Notes: generated from the sequence alone by a model not told the origin. A DNA stretch of 64,000 nt from Noviherbaspirillum autotrophicum (GCF_000818395.1 NZ_JWJG01000028.1:546853-610852), one strand, 5' to 3'; positions 44,860 through 54,153 are shown, counted from the first letter of the stretch. Numbers and translations: made by a program.

Positions 44860-45918
44860 TTAATGCGGGAAAGGCCACAGGCGCAGCTTCTCCTTGGCGA
44901 TCTGCCACAGGCGCGCCAGGCCATGCGGCTCGACGATCAAAAAGAAGATGATCAGCGCGCCGAACACCATCAGCTCCAGGTTGGACGCCACCGACGTCGG
45001 CAGCGCCAGGGAGTGCGCCACGATGTTGAGCACAATCGGCAGCAGCACGATGAAGGCCGAGCCGAAGAAGGCGCCGATGATCGAGCCGACGCCGCCGATG
45101 ATGATCATGAATAGGATGCGGAACGACAGGTCCAGGCTGTACGCTTCCGGCTCCACTGTGCCGAGGTAGGCGAACGCATACAGCGCGCCGGCCACGCCGC
45201 AGTAGAACGAGCTGACCGCGAACGCCAGCAGCTTGGTGCGCATCGGCCGGAAGCCAATCACTTCGGCTGCCACATCCATGTCGCGCACCGCCATCCACGA
45301 GCGGCCGACGTTGGTGCGGATCATGTTCTTCAGCAGTACCGCCATCACGCACACGATGCACAGCGTGAGCAGGTATTTGCTGACGGGCGTATCGAATTCA
45401 TAGCCGAGGATCACGATTTTTTGCGCGGTGATCACGCCCGACGAGCTGTTATTGGTGAACCAGGAAATCTTGGTCAGGCACCAGACCACAAAGAATTGCG
45501 TGGCCAGCGTCGCCGCCGCCAGGTAAAAGCCGCGGATGCGCAGCGACGGCAGGCCGAAAACGATACCGACCATGGCCGCGCACAGGCCGCCGAGCACGAA
45601 GGCCAAGAGCACCGGGATGCCGGGCACGCGCAGGATGAAGTTGTACGAGGCGAAGGCGCCGACCGCCATGAAGGCGGCGGTGCCGAGCGACAGCTGCCCC
45701 GCATAGCCGGTCAGGATGTTCAATCCCAGTGCGGCCAGCGCAAAGATCAGGAACGGAATCAGCACCGCCGAAAATACGTAGGGCGAGGCGACGAACGGCA
45801 CCACCAGGAAGGCGACGGCGAGCAAGAGCGCCACGCCGATGCGGTCCTGTCGGATGGGGAAGATCTGGCTGTCAGCCTGATAGGTGATTTTGAACTGGCC
45901 TGCTTCGCGGTAGAACAT
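44860..45918 (-). CDS. livM: branched-chain-type ABC permease (LivM-like)
   Basis: 352 residues with about ten hydrophobic segments. The family landmarks LGLNILTGYAGQLSLGTAAFMAVGAF, VFGLPSLRIRGFYLAAATLATQFF and IGGVGSIIGAFFGSAFIVLLP are present. It pairs with LivH as the membrane channel. N-terminal ~30 residues (MFYREAGQFKITYQADSQIFP) are extra and soluble. 54 bases separate it from livH and 48 from livK, both on the same strand. Confidence 0.93.
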   Translation of the reverse strand: MFYREAGQFKITYQADSQIFPIRQDRIGVALLLAVAFLVVPFVASPYVFSAVLIPFLIFALAALGLNILTGYAGQLSLGTAAFMAVGAFASYNFILRVPGIPVLLAFVLGGLCAAMVGIVFGLPSLRIRGFYLAAATLATQFFVVWCLTKISWFTNNSSSGVITAQKIVILGYEFDTPVSKYLLTLCIVCVMAVLLKNMIRTNVGRSWMAVRDMDVAAEVIGFRPMRTKLLAFAVSSFYCGVAGALYAFAYLGTVEPEAYSLDLSFRILFMIIIGGVGSIIGAFFGSAFIVLLPIVLNIVAHSLALPTSVASNLELMVFGALIIFFLIVEPHGLARLWQIAKEKLRLWPFPH

Positions 45919-45972
45919 GGTTTATTCCCGGTTCGTTGAAACGTGATGTCTGGACTGCGTCGTCGATACCAA

Positions 45973-46875
45973 CTAGATCCGTCGAATGATCTTTTCGCCG
46001 AACAGCCCTTCCGGCCGCACCAGCAAGAACAGCAGCGCTAGCACATACGGGAACCAGCCCTCGATGCCGCCGCCGACCATCGGGCCGATGTACACTTCGG
46101 CCAGCTTTTCGGAGGCGCCGATGATCAGCCCGCCAAGGATGGCACCCGGCACCGAGGTGAAGCCGCCGAGAATCAGCACCGGCAGCGCTTTCAGTGCGAC
46201 GAAGGTCAGCGCGAACTGCACGCCGTTGCGCGCGCCCCATAGCATGCCGGCGACCAGCGCAACGAAACCGGCGACGGCCCACACGATGCCCCAGATCTGC
46301 TGCAGCGGGATGCCGACTGCCAGCGCCGCCTGGTGGTCGTCGGCCACGGCGCGCAAGGCGCGGCCGATCTTGGTCTTGGAAAAGAACAGCGCCAGTGCGG
46401 TGACCAGCACCGCGCAGATGCCGGCGGATGCCACATCAAACTGCGATACCGCGATGTTGAACTGGTCGAGCAGGAACTGGATCGGCACGTCCTCTATGCC
46501 GATTTCCAGGCGGCGCACTTCGGAGCCCCAGATCAGCTGGGCCAGTCCCTCGATGAAGAAGGTCAGGCCGATGGTCGCCATGAACAGCGTGATTTCCGGC
46601 TGGTTCACCAGCGGGCGCAGCACGATTTTTTCGGTGGCCAGGCCAAGCAGCACCATCGCCGCCATCGTCAGCGGCACAGCGACCCACAGCGACACGCCGA
46701 ACTTGGCGACGATGCCCACGCAGGTCGATGCGGCGAAGAACACCATCGCGCCCTGTGCAAAATTGAATACGCCGGAGGCTTTATAGATGAGCACGAAGCC
46801 GAGTGCGACCAGTGCGTACATCACGCCGGCCAGGAGGCCGCCGATTAACACTTCGAAGAAGAAGCTGATATCCAT
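45973..46875 (-). CDS. livH: branched-chain-type ABC permease (LivH-like)
   Basis: 300 residues from ATG 46875 (MDISFFFEVLIGGLLAGVMYALVALGFVLIYKASGVFNFAQGAM), the typical LivH start. Eight or so membrane segments; conserved IGRALRAVADDHQAALAVGI and VLILGGFTSVPGAILGGLIIGASEKLAEVY. Located between livG and livM. Confidence 0.93.
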   Translation of the reverse strand: MDISFFFEVLIGGLLAGVMYALVALGFVLIYKASGVFNFAQGAMVFFAASTCVGIVAKFGVSLWVAVPLTMAAMVLLGLATEKIVLRPLVNQPEITLFMATIGLTFFIEGLAQLIWGSEVRRLEIGIEDVPIQFLLDQFNIAVSQFDVASAGICAVLVTALALFFSKTKIGRALRAVADDHQAALAVGIPLQQIWGIVWAVAGFVALVAGMLWGARNGVQFALTFVALKALPVLILGGFTSVPGAILGGLIIGASEKLAEVYIGPMVGGGIEGWFPYVLALLFLLVRPEGLFGEKIIRRI

Positions 46876-46904
46876 AGTTGTCCTTGTTGCGCGCCGGAAG
46901 ACTG

Positions 46905-47693
46905 TTAATGCGCTACGCCGAGGTAGGCGTTGATCACATCCTGATTGCTCCGCACTTCGTCCGGCGTGCCGTCCCCGATCTTCTTGCCGTAATCGAGCAC
47001 CACCACGCGGTCCGAGATATCCATCACCACGCCCATGTCGTGTTCGATGAGCACGATGGTGGTGCCGAACTGGTCGTTGACGTCGAGGATGAAGCGGCAC
47101 ATGTCCTGCTTTTCTTCCACGTTCATGCCGGCCATCGGCTCGTCCAAGAGCAGGATTTCCGGCTCGGCCGCGAGCGCGCGCCCGAGTTCGACGCGCTTTT
47201 GCAGGCCGTACGGCAGGCGGGAAACCGGCGTCTTGCGGATGGCCTGGATTTCGAGGAAGTCGATGATCTCTTCGACCTTCTTGCGGTGCGCGATCTCTTC
47301 CTTCTGCGCCGCTCCCCAGTACAGCGCCTGCAGCAGGAAGTTGGTCTGCATCTTCAGGTTACGGCCGGTCATGATGTTGTCGAGTACCGACATGCCCTTG
47401 AACAGCGCAATGTTCTGGAACGTGCGCGCAATGCCGCTTTTCGCCGCCGCATAGGTGTCCATGCCGCGCCGTTGCTGCCCGCGATAGATGATCTCGCCTT
47501 CCTGCGGCCGGTACACGCCGTTGATCACGTTGAGCATCGAGCTCTTGCCCGCGCCGTTGGGGCCGATGATGGCGCGGATCTCGTGCTCGCGCACGTTGAA
47601 TGAAATATCGGTGAGCGCCTTGACGCCGCCGAACGACAGGCAGATGTTGCGCAGGTCCAGGATCACGTCGCCGATGTTGCGATTGCCATGCAT
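46905..47693 (-). CDS. livG: branched-chain-type ABC transporter ATPase (LivG-like)
   Basis: 262 residues. Walker A GPNGAGKSSMLNVINGV, signature region LPYGLQKRVELGRALAAEP (a non-LSGGQ signature usual for LivG) and Walker B EILLLDEPMAGM, then IEHDMGVVMDISDRVVVLDYG. It starts 1 base after the stop of the ligase gene, so the two are tightly coupled. Works with LivF. Confidence 0.93.
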   Translation of the reverse strand: MHGNRNIGDVILDLRNICLSFGGVKALTDISFNVREHEIRAIIGPNGAGKSSMLNVINGVYRPQEGEIIYRGQQRRGMDTYAAAKSGIARTFQNIALFKGMSVLDNIMTGRNLKMQTNFLLQALYWGAAQKEEIAHRKKVEEIIDFLEIQAIRKTPVSRLPYGLQKRVELGRALAAEPEILLLDEPMAGMNVEEKQDMCRFILDVNDQFGTTIVLIEHDMGVVMDISDRVVVLDYGKKIGDGTPDEVRSNQDVINAYLGVAH

Positions 47694-47694
47694 G

Positions 47695-49653
47695 TCAGGC
47701 CGCCTTCTTCAGGGAGGAATAGGTCTTCACGTCGACGATGCGCAGGTCGGCCGCGACCTTGCCCTGGCGCCCGTCCTCGAACTTCACCTGCGTCTCGATG
47801 TACTGGGAGATGCGGCCGGAATACAGCGCGTCGATCAGCACCTTGTACTTGTCGGCGACGAAGCGCCGGCGCACCTTCCGGGTACGGGTCAGCTCGTCGT
47901 CGTCCGGGTCGAGTTCCTTGTGCAGCACCAGGAAGCGGTGAATCTGGGTGCCGGCCATCAGCGCTTCGCCGGCGAGATCGGTATTGACCTTTTCCACGCA
48001 TTCGGCGATCAGCTCGTAAGTCTCGTGCTTGCCGGCCAGGTCCGTGTAGCCGGAGTAGGCAATGCCGCGCCGCTCGGCCCAGTTGCCGACGGCTTCCATG
48101 TCGATGTTGATGAATGCGCACACGCGGTCGCGATCGTGGCCGAAGGCGACGGCTTCCTTGATGAAGGGGAAGAACTTCAGCTTGTTCTCGATGTAGTTCG
48201 GCGCGAATATGTCGCCGCTGGTCATCTTGCCCACGTCGGCGGCGCGGTCGATGATCTTCAGGTGCCCTTCCTCGTCGAAGATGCCGGCATCTCCCGTATG
48301 GAAGTAGCCGTGCTCGTCGATCACCTCCGCTGTCGCGTCCGGCCGCTTGTAGTATTCCTTGAGCATCGCGGCGGACTTCACCAGCACTTCGCCGTTGGGC
48401 GCGAGTTTCACTTCGACGCCGGGAGCGGGCAGGCCGACGCTGTCGAACTTGATATGGCCGTCCGGCTGCAGGCACACGTAGGCGCAGGTTTCGGTGGCGC
48501 CGTACAGCTGCTTTAAGTTGACGCCGATCGAGCGGTAGAAGCGGAACAGGTCGGGACCGATCGCCGCGCCCGCGGTATAGGCCACGCGCACGCGCGACAG
48601 TCCCAGCACATTCTTCAGCGGTCCGTACACCAGCAGGTTGCCGAGCGCGTAGCTGAGCCGGTCTATGACGCCGACCGGCTTGCCATCGAGGATGTCGGAG
48701 CCGACGCGGCGCGCGACTTCCATGAAGTGCGCGAACATCTTGCGCTTGATCGCGCCCGCGTCTTCCATGCGGATCATCACCGTGGTCAGCATGTTTTCGA
48801 ACACGCGCGGCGGCGCGAAATAATAAGTCGGCCCGATCTCGCGCAGATCGGTCAGCACCGTGTCGCCCGACTCCGGGCAGTTCACGGTAAAGCCGGCCAC
48901 CAGCGCCTGCGCATACGAGAACAAGTGGTCGCCGACCCATGCCATCGGCAGGTAGGACAGGATGTCTTCGTCGGCAGTGAGTTTGTCGAAGCCGACGCCG
49001 CCGGTGGCCGCCGCCATGAACGAGCGATGGGTCTGGCACACGCCCTTGGGCTTGCCGGTGGTGCCGGAGGTATAGAGCATCACGGCGACGTCGTCGGCGC
49101 GCCCGGCGTTCACCTCGTGCATGAAAAAGCCCGCATGTTCGGCGTCGTACTGGCGTCCGAGCTGCTGCACCTGTTCGTACGACGCCAGCTCCGGCTGCTT
49201 GTAGTGGCGCATGCCGCGCGGGTCGTCGTAAATGATATGCGAGATGCGTTTTAAGTTTTGCTTGATCTCGAATAGCTTGTCGACCTGCTCCTGGTCTTCC
49301 ACCACGGCGAAATCGATTTCCGCGTCGTCCAGCACATAGGTCATGTCGGCCGCCGGCGCGTCCTGGTACAGCGGTACGGCCACGCCGCCCAAGGCTTGTG
49401 CGGCAGCCATCGCCCAGTACAGGCGCGGTCGGTTGTCGCCGATGATCGCCAGGTTCATGCCGCGCTTGAAGCCCATCGCCGCCAGCCCGCAGGCCAGTGC
49501 GCGCACTTCGTCGGCGACCTGCGCCCAGTTCCAGGTTTGCCAGATGCCGAGGTCCTTCTCGCGGAAGGCCGGGCGGCCGGCTCGCGTTTGCGCATGCTGC
49601 AGCAGCATGCGCGGGAACGTCAGTTCGCCCGCGCTATTGATGTGTTCTGCCAT
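47695..49653 (-). CDS. long-chain-type AMP-dependent acyl-CoA ligase
   Basis: 652 residues, first gene of the liv operon. P-loop LYTSGTTGKPKGVCQTHRS, then YGATETCAYVCLQPDGHIKFDSVG, HTGDAGIFDEEGHLKIIDRAADVGKMTSGDIFAPNYIENKLKFFP (typical of the FAA1/long-chain group) and an ending without the short-chain TGKIxR loop. It would convert an imported acid to its CoA ester and so drive uptake. Similar ligase-liv clusters occur in Burkholderiales with aromatic or dicarboxylic acid use; the actual substrate is not shown. Confidence 0.88.
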   Translation of the reverse strand: MAEHINSAGELTFPRMLLQHAQTRAGRPAFREKDLGIWQTWNWAQVADEVRALACGLAAMGFKRGMNLAIIGDNRPRLYWAMAAAQALGGVAVPLYQDAPAADMTYVLDDAEIDFAVVEDQEQVDKLFEIKQNLKRISHIIYDDPRGMRHYKQPELASYEQVQQLGRQYDAEHAGFFMHEVNAGRADDVAVMLYTSGTTGKPKGVCQTHRSFMAAATGGVGFDKLTADEDILSYLPMAWVGDHLFSYAQALVAGFTVNCPESGDTVLTDLREIGPTYYFAPPRVFENMLTTVMIRMEDAGAIKRKMFAHFMEVARRVGSDILDGKPVGVIDRLSYALGNLLVYGPLKNVLGLSRVRVAYTAGAAIGPDLFRFYRSIGVNLKQLYGATETCAYVCLQPDGHIKFDSVGLPAPGVEVKLAPNGEVLVKSAAMLKEYYKRPDATAEVIDEHGYFHTGDAGIFDEEGHLKIIDRAADVGKMTSGDIFAPNYIENKLKFFPFIKEAVAFGHDRDRVCAFINIDMEAVGNWAERRGIAYSGYTDLAGKHETYELIAECVEKVNTDLAGEALMAGTQIHRFLVLHKELDPDDDELTRTRKVRRRFVADKYKVLIDALYSGRISQYIETQVKFEDGRQGKVAADLRIVDVKTYSSLKKAA

Positions 49654-49808
49654 CGTCCCACTCTCTCTTAACAGGTCTAACCGTCGTCAAGGGGCGGAGC
49701 AGACTAAGCCGGCGTCGCAGAGGTATCCGCGGCACTCAGATCGGCTTACAATGTCTCCGTTGTTTTCTTTTGTTTGTCAGGATACTAGGCAGTTTTACTC
49801 CCGTTCGC

Positions 49809-49824
49809 TGTCATCTGGCTGACA
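49809..49824. promoter_or_regulatory. TGTCA-N6-TGACA, candidate Crp/Fnr-family site
   Basis: Perfect 5-bp arms with a 6-base spacer, exactly the geometry of Crp/Fnr operators, 40 bases before the Crp/Fnr-like gene and 155 before the divergent ligase-liv operon. The arm sequence lies between Crp (TGTGA) and Fnr (TTGAT) types. Autoregulation and control of the operon are inferred. Confidence 0.5.
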
Positions 49825-49863
49825 ATCTTCCTGAATCGCTGACTATCGTTGATGCGTTGCACA

Positions 49864-50550
49864 ATGGCCCAAGAAAAAATCTCCCTGAACGCGGTGTTGC
49901 GCCAGACGATCTGGGCCAAGCAGCTGACGACGGAGCAGATGGCGCGGGTGGAAGCGGATACGGTCGAGCAGTGCGTTCCGAAGGGCGGCTACATCTGCCG
50001 CAAGGGCGAGCAGGTCGATGCCTGGATCGGCGTCATCGACGGGCTGGTCAAGATGAACAACCTGTCCCCCGAGGGGAAGTCGGTCACCTTCACCGGCGTG
50101 ACGGCCGGCGGCTGGTTCGGCGAAGGCACGCTCTTGAAGCAGGAGACGCGCAAGTACGACGTGGTGGCGCTGCGCGATTCGCGCATTGCGCGCATGCCGG
50201 CCAAGACTTTCATGTGGCTGCTCGATACCAGCCTGCCGTTCAATAAATTCCTTTTGATGCAGCTCAACGAGCGCCTCGGCCAATTCATCGGCATGGTCGA
50301 GTTCGACCGCCTGCTCGACGTCGATGCGCGCGTGGCGCGCTGTCTGGCGGCGCTGTTCAACACGCACCTATACCCGGGCACGAACACGCTGCTGCAGATC
50401 TCGCAGGAAGAAATCGGTTTTTTGTCCGGCGCGTCGCGCCAGCGCGCCAACCAGGCGCTGCAGGTGCTGGAGCGCGCCGGGCTGTTGAAAGTGGATTACG
50501 GCGGCATTCAGATTCTCGACCTGGACGGCTTGCGCCGCTTCAGCAACTGA
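49864..50550 (+). CDS. Crp/Fnr-family transcriptional regulator
   Basis: 228 residues from ATG 49864. The cyclic-nucleotide-like beta barrel spans ~30-115 (GGYICRKGEQVDAWIGVIDGLVKMNNLSPEGKSVTFTGVTAGGWFGEGTLL), then a dimer helix and an HTH (LLQISQEEIGFLSGASRQRANQALQVLERAGLLKVDYGG). There is no N-terminal Cys set for an Fe-S cluster, so it is not an oxygen-sensing Fnr. The effector is unknown; an acyl-CoA or acid linked to the divergent ligase-liv operon would make sense. Confidence 0.9.
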   Translation: MAQEKISLNAVLRQTIWAKQLTTEQMARVEADTVEQCVPKGGYICRKGEQVDAWIGVIDGLVKMNNLSPEGKSVTFTGVTAGGWFGEGTLLKQETRKYDVVALRDSRIARMPAKTFMWLLDTSLPFNKFLLMQLNERLGQFIGMVEFDRLLDVDARVARCLAALFNTHLYPGTNTLLQISQEEIGFLSGASRQRANQALQVLERAGLLKVDYGGIQILDLDGLRRFSN

Positions 50551-50592
50551 TGCGGCTGCGACCGATGACTAACCAAACGTGGTGAACCGATA

Positions 50593-51363
50593 GTGTTTCT
50601 GGAAAAGCTCTTGTCCGACCTGCCGTCCCGCTCACTGCTTGCCGCATTCTGGTCCGGCGAAGTGGTGGCGACCAATCTCCTGGTGTTCTTCAGCCTGTTC
50701 GGCGCGCTGCTGCTGGGCCTGATCGTCGGCTATGAGCGTGCCTACCATGGCCGCGCCGCCGGCATGCGCACCTACGGCCTGGTATGCATGGCCTCGGCCG
50801 CGCTGACCGTCATCGCCGGCTATTCGGGCGACTGGTACGGCGGCCAGGTCGCCGTCAGCGCGGGCGCCGATCCGACCCGCGTCATCCAGGGCATCGTCAC
50901 CGGCATCGGTTTCCTTGGCGCCGGCGTGATCATGAAGGAAGGCTTCAACATCAGCGGCCTGACGACCGCCGCATCGATCTGGGCCGCGTCGGTGATCGGC
51001 GTCTTGGTCGGTGTCGGTTTTTACCTGTCGGCGATGCTGCTGGCCTTGCTGTCGGCCGTGTGCATGATCGGCGTGCCAAAGCTGTCGAGCCGGCTGCCGT
51101 CGCGCCAGGCAATCGCCATTGTGCTGCGCTTCAAGGAAGGCGCTTCACCGACCGAGGAACGGCTGCGCGACGCGGCCATCAAACGCGGCTATGAAATCGC
51201 CGGCGGCTCCATCTCGATTTCGGCGCACCACGGCAAGCTCGAATGGCATTTCGTGGCCGTGGCGTTCGGCAAGAACAGCGGCGCGCCGATTTCCGAACTG
51301 GCGCGCGAACTGAGCGAGGTGGAGGGAGTGGAGGGGTTTAACTTGTCGCATGCGCGCAATTAA
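50593..51363 (+). CDS. MgtC/SapB family membrane protein
   Basis: 256 residues from a GTG at 50593. Five or so N-terminal membrane segments with the family signature GLIVGYERAYHGRAAGMRTYGLVCMASAALT and IQGIVTGIGFLGAGVIMKEG, and a C-terminal soluble ACT-like domain. Family members modulate Mg2+/ATP homeostasis or act in survival within hosts; here no virulence context is seen. It is followed by the convergent PfpI gene with a long GC hairpin between. Confidence 0.87.
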   Translation: MFLEKLLSDLPSRSLLAAFWSGEVVATNLLVFFSLFGALLLGLIVGYERAYHGRAAGMRTYGLVCMASAALTVIAGYSGDWYGGQVAVSAGADPTRVIQGIVTGIGFLGAGVIMKEGFNISGLTTAASIWAASVIGVLVGVGFYLSAMLLALLSAVCMIGVPKLSSRLPSRQAIAIVLRFKEGASPTEERLRDAAIKRGYEIAGGSISISAHHGKLEWHFVAVAFGKNSGAPISELARELSEVEGVEGFNLSHARN

Positions 51364-51406
51364 TTAGCGCTTAGCGCCCCGTCCGGATTCGAAGGAAATT
51401 TTCCTG

Positions 51407-51450
51407 CGCCGCGCTCCCCTCTCTTGTTCATGCAAGAGGGGAGCGCGGCG
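51407..51450. terminator. long GC hairpin between convergent genes
   Basis: A 13-bp stem (51407-51419) plus 5 bp more (51422-51426) pairs with 51433-51450; the two parts are separated by a 2-base bulge and the loop is 6 bases. It sits between the convergent mgtC-like and PfpI genes and probably ends both transcripts, though neither side has a long T-run. Confidence 0.6.
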
Positions 51451-51464
51451 ATGGCGCAAAACGC

Positions 51465-52064
51465 TTATCCCGCCAGGCCGATGCCGGTTTGCTCGTCGCG
51501 CGTGCCGCGTACGCTGCCGCTGAAGCGCTGGAACAGCAGGTCGACGACCTTGTTGTTGAAGGCCGGAATATCGTCCGGCTTGCGGCTGGTGACCAGATTG
51601 CCGTCGATCACCACTTCCTGATCGACCCAGGTGCCGCCTGCGTTGCGGATGTCGTCTTGCAGCGTCGGCCAGCTGGTCATGGTCTTGCCGTCGACGAGGC
51701 GCGCCGACACCAGCAGCCAGCCGCCATGGCAAATGGCGGCGATCGGCTTGCCGTCGTCATCCATTTGCTGCACAAAGCGCTGTGCTTCGGGAATGATGCG
51801 GATGTGGTCGCCGTTCATCACGCCGCCCGGCAGCACCACGCCGTCAAAATCCTTCGGGTCGGCTTCGCCAAACGTCAGGTCGACATCGAACTGGTCGCCC
51901 TTGGTGTCGTGATGAAAGCCTTGCACCTTGCCGTGTTTCTCGGAAATCACCTTGGTCGAGGCGCCTTGCTGGAGCAGCGCATCGCGCGGGCCGGTGAACT
52001 CCACCTGCTCGAAACCGTCGGTAACCAGAATCGCGATGTTCATGCCATTGAGTGTGGTATCCAT
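51465..52064 (-). CDS. DJ-1/PfpI family protein (YhbO-like)
   Basis: 199 residues. The nucleophile elbow is AAICHGGWLLVSARLV (Cys112-His113), with DGFEQVEFTGPRDALLQQG carrying the conserved Glu, and GVVLPGGVMNGDHIR. Members are stress-protective deglycases/hydrolases or glyoxalases. The start MDTTLNGMNIAILVTDG has a second possible ATG six codons on. Divergent from mobA with ~185 bp between. Confidence 0.9.
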   Translation of the reverse strand: MDTTLNGMNIAILVTDGFEQVEFTGPRDALLQQGASTKVISEKHGKVQGFHHDTKGDQFDVDLTFGEADPKDFDGVVLPGGVMNGDHIRIIPEAQRFVQQMDDDGKPIAAICHGGWLLVSARLVDGKTMTSWPTLQDDIRNAGGTWVDQEVVIDGNLVTSRKPDDIPAFNNKVVDLLFQRFSGSVRGTRDEQTGIGLAG

Positions 52065-52249
52065 GCTTGTCTTTCCAAAAAAGAGGATCGCTCTTGGGGT
52101 CTGCTTGGACTTGGCTAAAAGGCATTAAGTTCTGGCCTATCTTGCCGGGCGGGTTGCAGAGTGGCGCTTGCCGATTCGACAGACAAGCATGCTGGAATTA
52201 CAATGGCCGCATTGCGCCGAGCGGCGCTTGTCCACGACCTGCCCCATTC

Positions 52250-52849
52250 ATGACACCCAGCACTAGCCAGATCACCGGACTCGTCCTTGCCGGCGGGCGC
52301 GGCTCGCGCATGGGGGGCGTGGACAAGGGGTTGCAGCCGTTGAATGGCATGCCGATGATCAAGCATGTCATCGAGCGCCTGTCGCCCCAGGTGGGGGCCT
52401 TGATGATCAATGCCAACCAGAACTTGGAGCGCTACCGCGCATTCGGCCTGCCGCTCTGGCCGGACCAGTTGACCGGCTTCGCCGGCCCGCTCGCCGGGCT
52501 GCACACCGGGCTGATGCATTGCGCCACCGACTATCTCGTGACGGCACCGTGCGATTCGCCGTTCCTGCCGCCCGACCTAGTGGCGCGCCTGCGTGCGGCA
52601 CTGGCCGCGCAGGAGGCGAACCTGGCCGTGGCCGCCACCGAAGAAAACGGCACGCGCCGGCTGCACCCGGTGTTTTGCCTGATGCATGTATCCGTCCTGC
52701 CCAGCCTGACGGCATATCTGGACGACGGCGGGCGCAAGTTCGAGACCTGGTGCCGCTCTCTGCGGTTAGCCGACGTTCCTTTCCCCGATGAGGCAGCCTT
52801 CCGCAATATCAATACCGTGGAAGAATTGCGCCGCTTTGAGAACCCATGA
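52250..52849 (+). CDS. mobA: molybdenum cofactor guanylyltransferase
   Basis: Attaches GMP to Mo-molybdopterin to form the bis-MGD cofactor of molybdoenzymes. 199 residues from ATG 52250. Nucleotidyltransferase signature LVLAGGRGSRMGGVDKGLQPLNG; the catalytic/metal region FAGPLAGLHTGL and TAPCDSPFLPPDL. It overlaps moeA by 4 bases (ATGATG/TGA), so the two are co-translated. Confidence 0.94.
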   Translation: MTPSTSQITGLVLAGGRGSRMGGVDKGLQPLNGMPMIKHVIERLSPQVGALMINANQNLERYRAFGLPLWPDQLTGFAGPLAGLHTGLMHCATDYLVTAPCDSPFLPPDLVARLRAALAAQEANLAVAATEENGTRRLHPVFCLMHVSVLPSLTAYLDDGGRKFETWCRSLRLADVPFPDEAAFRNINTVEELRRFENP

Positions 52850-54129
52850 TGTCCAGCCTATCCCAAGTCACCAGTTGCCTGTCCGGTTACGACCCGGATG
52901 CCTTGTCGGTCGCGCAAGCGCAGCACATCATCGGCCAGTGCGTCGCGCCCGTGACGGCGGTCGAAAAGCTGGCCTTGCGCAGCGCACTCGATCGTGTGCT
53001 GGCCGCTGACCTGATCTCGCCGATCAACGTGCCGCCGCACGACAATTCGGCGATGGACGGCTACGCCTTGCGCGGTGCCGACCTGCAGGGCGCGCAGCCG
53101 GTGACGCTGAAGGTGGTCGCCACCGTGCTGGCCGGCGGCGGTTTTCATGGCGCGCTCGGCGCCGGCGAATGCGTGCGCATCATGACCGGCGCGCCGATGC
53201 CCGCCGCCTGTGATACGGTGGTGCCGCAGGAATTGACGCAGGATGCATCGGAGACGGCAGTGACGATTCCGCCCGGCGTGGTCAAGCCCGGCGACAACCG
53301 GCGCCGCCAAGGCGAAGACCTGCAAGCTGGCAAGCCTGCGCTGCGGGCTGGAAAAATCCTGCGTCCGGCCGATCTCGGCCTGATCGCCTCGCTCGGCATT
53401 GCCGAAGTGCCGGTGCGGCGCCGGCTGCGCGTGGCCTTCTTTTCCACCGGCGACGAGTTGCGTTCCATCGGCGAGCCGCTCGAACCCGGCTGCATCTATG
53501 ACAGCAACCGCTACACCCTGTACGGCATGCTGGCGCGCCTTGGCTGCGACGTGATCGACATGGGTGTCGTCCGGGACGAGCCGGCGGCGATGGAGGCGGC
53601 ATTTCGCAGCGCCTGCGAAAACGCCGACGCCGTCATCACTTCCGGCGGCGTGTCGGTGGGCGACGCCGACTATACCAAGCAGATGATGGCAACGCTGGGC
53701 GAAGTGGCATTCTGGAAAATCGCCATCCGCCCCGGGCGCCCGATGGCCTTCGGCCGCATCGCATCGAACGGCAGGAGCGCCTATCTGTTCGGCTTGCCCG
53801 GCAATCCGGTCGCGGTGATGGTGGCATTCTATTTCTTTGCGCGCGACGCGCTGCTGCGCATGATGGGCGCGGACGCCGCGCCGCTGCCGCCCCTGCAGGC
53901 CCTGTCGCAGGCGGCAATCCGCAAGAAGCCGGGCCGCACCGAATACCAGCGCGGCGTGTTGTCGCGCGACGCGCATGGCCGGCCGGCGGTACGTATTACC
54001 GGGTCGCAAGGCTCGGGCATCCTGCGCTCGATGTCGGAAGCCAACTGCATGGTCGTGCTGCATCACGCGCAGGGTGCCGTCAATGCGGGCGACCTCGTCG
54101 ACGTGGTGCCGTTCGAGGGCTTGATCTGA
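52846..54129 (+). CDS. moeA: molybdopterin molybdotransferase
   Basis: Inserts molybdate into adenylylated molybdopterin. 427 residues. MoeA landmarks: VPPHDNSAMDGYALRG near residue 60, STGDELRSIGEPLEPGCIYDSNRYTL, the MPT-binding TSGGVSVGDADYTKQ and FGLPGNPVAVMVAFYFFARDALL, then the small C-terminal beta domain. The product seems complete. With mobA it indicates molybdoenzymes elsewhere in the genome. Confidence 0.96.
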   Translation: MMSSLSQVTSCLSGYDPDALSVAQAQHIIGQCVAPVTAVEKLALRSALDRVLAADLISPINVPPHDNSAMDGYALRGADLQGAQPVTLKVVATVLAGGGFHGALGAGECVRIMTGAPMPAACDTVVPQELTQDASETAVTIPPGVVKPGDNRRRQGEDLQAGKPALRAGKILRPADLGLIASLGIAEVPVRRRLRVAFFSTGDELRSIGEPLEPGCIYDSNRYTLYGMLARLGCDVIDMGVVRDEPAAMEAAFRSACENADAVITSGGVSVGDADYTKQMMATLGEVAFWKIAIRPGRPMAFGRIASNGRSAYLFGLPGNPVAVMVAFYFFARDALLRMMGADAAPLPPLQALSQAAIRKKPGRTEYQRGVLSRDAHGRPAVRITGSQGSGILRSMSEANCMVVLHHAQGAVNAGDLVDVVPFEGLI

Positions 54130-54153
54130 GCGCTGCGCCGGGCGGCGCGGCGC
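54130..54153 (+). terminator. GC-only hairpin right after moeA
   Basis: GCGCTGCGCC (54130-54139) pairs with GGCGCGGCGC (54144-54153) with one wobble and a GGGC loop. No T-run. The 277-bp spacer up to lon holds no other gene and no convincing heat-shock promoter. Confidence 0.4.
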
